Shown here one piece after another: positions 5,924 to 6,245 of a stretch of 6,245 nucleotides of DNA (position 1 is its first letter; each line of letters opens with the position of its first letter). Source of the DNA: Acidobacteriota bacterium (GTDB lineage Bacteria; Acidobacteriota; Vicinamibacteria; Vicinamibacterales; CAVVIG01); assembly GCA_003222555.1 (NCBI GenBank), contig QHWL01000487.1:1-6245 (forward strand). Reading direction: 5' to 3'. The position numbers were made by a program, and so were the translations under genes. A model generated the notes under the pieces. That model saw only the letters and a program-made list of their open reading frames with translations, was not told the DNA's origin and did no database searches.

Positions 5924-6207
5924 GCGACGGCTTGCGGCTCCATCGCCGGCGTTTCGGGGGTCGGCGTCGACGTGGCATTCGCTAGGGCGTGATCGTACTC
6001 GGCGCGCTGGCTCTTGTCTGACAAGACACCATAGGCTTGCGTGAGCTCGGCAGCGCGTCCCAATGCCATCTCCTGAAATTCTTTTCCGAGATGCTGGACT
6101 TTGTCGGGATGATAGCGCGCAATCTGCTGGCGGAACGCCTGTTTCACTTCTTCTTGCGAAGCGGCCGGCGCAACACCCAAGAGCTCGTAAAAGTTTGTGA
6201 ATGGCAC
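5833..6207 (-). CDS. J-domain (DnaJ-like) fragment
   Basis: This 124-residue frame starts at GTG 6207, the only usable start after an in-frame TAG at 6234-6232, with a weak AGGT about 12 bases before it. Residues 4-75 are a J-domain: TNFYELLGVAPAASQEEVKQAF-type helix I/II, the HPD motif at 33-35 (RYHPDK) that stimulates the Hsp70 ATPase, then helix III ending RAAELTQAYGVLSD and helix IV RAEYDHAL. There is no Gly/Phe region or zinc-finger domain, so this is not canonical DnaJ but a class III (type C) J-protein that would recruit DnaK to a specific client. Residues 76-95 are a Pro/Thr-rich linker; residues 96-124 are out of frame and end at TAA 5833. Confidence 0.85.
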   Translation of the reverse strand: MPFTNFYELLGVAPAASQEEVKQAFRQQIARYHPDKVQHLGKEFQEMALGRAAELTQAYGVLSDKSQRAEYDHALANATSTPTPETPAMEPQAVAHRRLGRRRHSMKGRKGPNSFKNDSAATSS

Positions 6208-6245
6208 GATGGACGTGTTACCTGGGAGATGCTATTTCTTGAATT

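Larger units (their letters stand above)
5396..6207 (-). pseudogene. Frameshifted J-domain protein gene (270 residues when restored)
   Basis: Two minus-strand frames make one protein. The first (from 6207) has a J-domain then a Pro/Thr-rich linker; the second has no plausible independent start before its conserved part and continues the linker into a C-terminal domain. Adding one base near 5923 joins MEPQAVA to APSPGPSTAQHEGAKGPQFFQE, a smooth low-complexity linker, whereas the unshifted continuation HRRLGRRRHSMKGRK is abruptly basic. The total, 812 bases plus one, is 271 codons. I recall J-domain proteins of this size and with the same C-terminal wording from Acidobacteria, which supports a single ancestral gene. 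A one-base loss may be a true mutation or a sequencing error; no homopolymer run lies at the best position. Confidence 0.75.

Overview
The window is high-GC bacterial DNA with compact genes on both strands. It most resembles the soil Acidobacteriota (Vicinamibacteria-like). That placement is an inference from recalled features: a methylmalonyl-CoA mutase catalytic subunit without its cobalamin domain, a J-domain protein with a distinctive C-terminal domain, and two kinds of dispersed palindromic repeat. It does not rest on a marker gene. There is no rRNA, tRNA, transposase, integrase, phage gene or CRISPR array.

Layout. At the left edge, on the minus strand, is the 5' end of a secreted protein with a signal peptide and the start of an IPT/TIG-like fold (1-196). 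A divergent intergenic region (197-580) separates it from the plus-strand genes: a 530-residue methylmalonyl-CoA mutase catalytic subunit (581-2173), a 177-bp repeat element with inverted ends and an internal 66-bp duplication (2184-2360), and two oligopeptide/dipeptide-type ABC transporter ATPases (2384-3419 and 3419-4255). The right part lies on the minus strand: a small unrecognised protein (start 4480), an MacB/LolD-type ABC ATPase (4655-5341) and a J-domain protein gene (5396-6207).

Several genes are damaged. The first peptide-type ATPase (OppD/DppD-like) is split by a frameshift near 2789 that fits a net loss of 17 bases. The second (OppF/DppF-like) lacks its usual C-terminal tail and runs into the antisense of the convergent small gene, which in turn runs antisense into the ATPase. 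The simplest explanation is a deletion near 4185-4200 that fused two convergent 3' ends. The J-domain gene is split by a one-base frameshift near 5920-5930; restoring one base gives a 270-residue protein. No permease or binding protein for any of the three ABC ATPases lies in the window.

How the genes work together. The mutase would need a separate cobalamin-binding subunit to interconvert (R)-methylmalonyl-CoA and succinyl-CoA. The two peptide-type ATPases are translationally adjacent (TGATG overlap) and would normally form the heterodimeric motor of one importer, but in this sequence both are probably non-functional. The MacB/LolD-type ATPase is intact and follows the J-domain gene by 54 bp on the same strand, so the two may be co-transcribed. 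I did not find a convincing new multi-gene system. The most unusual signals are the fused convergent ends, the repeat element, and the J-domain fusion with its unassigned C-terminal domain.
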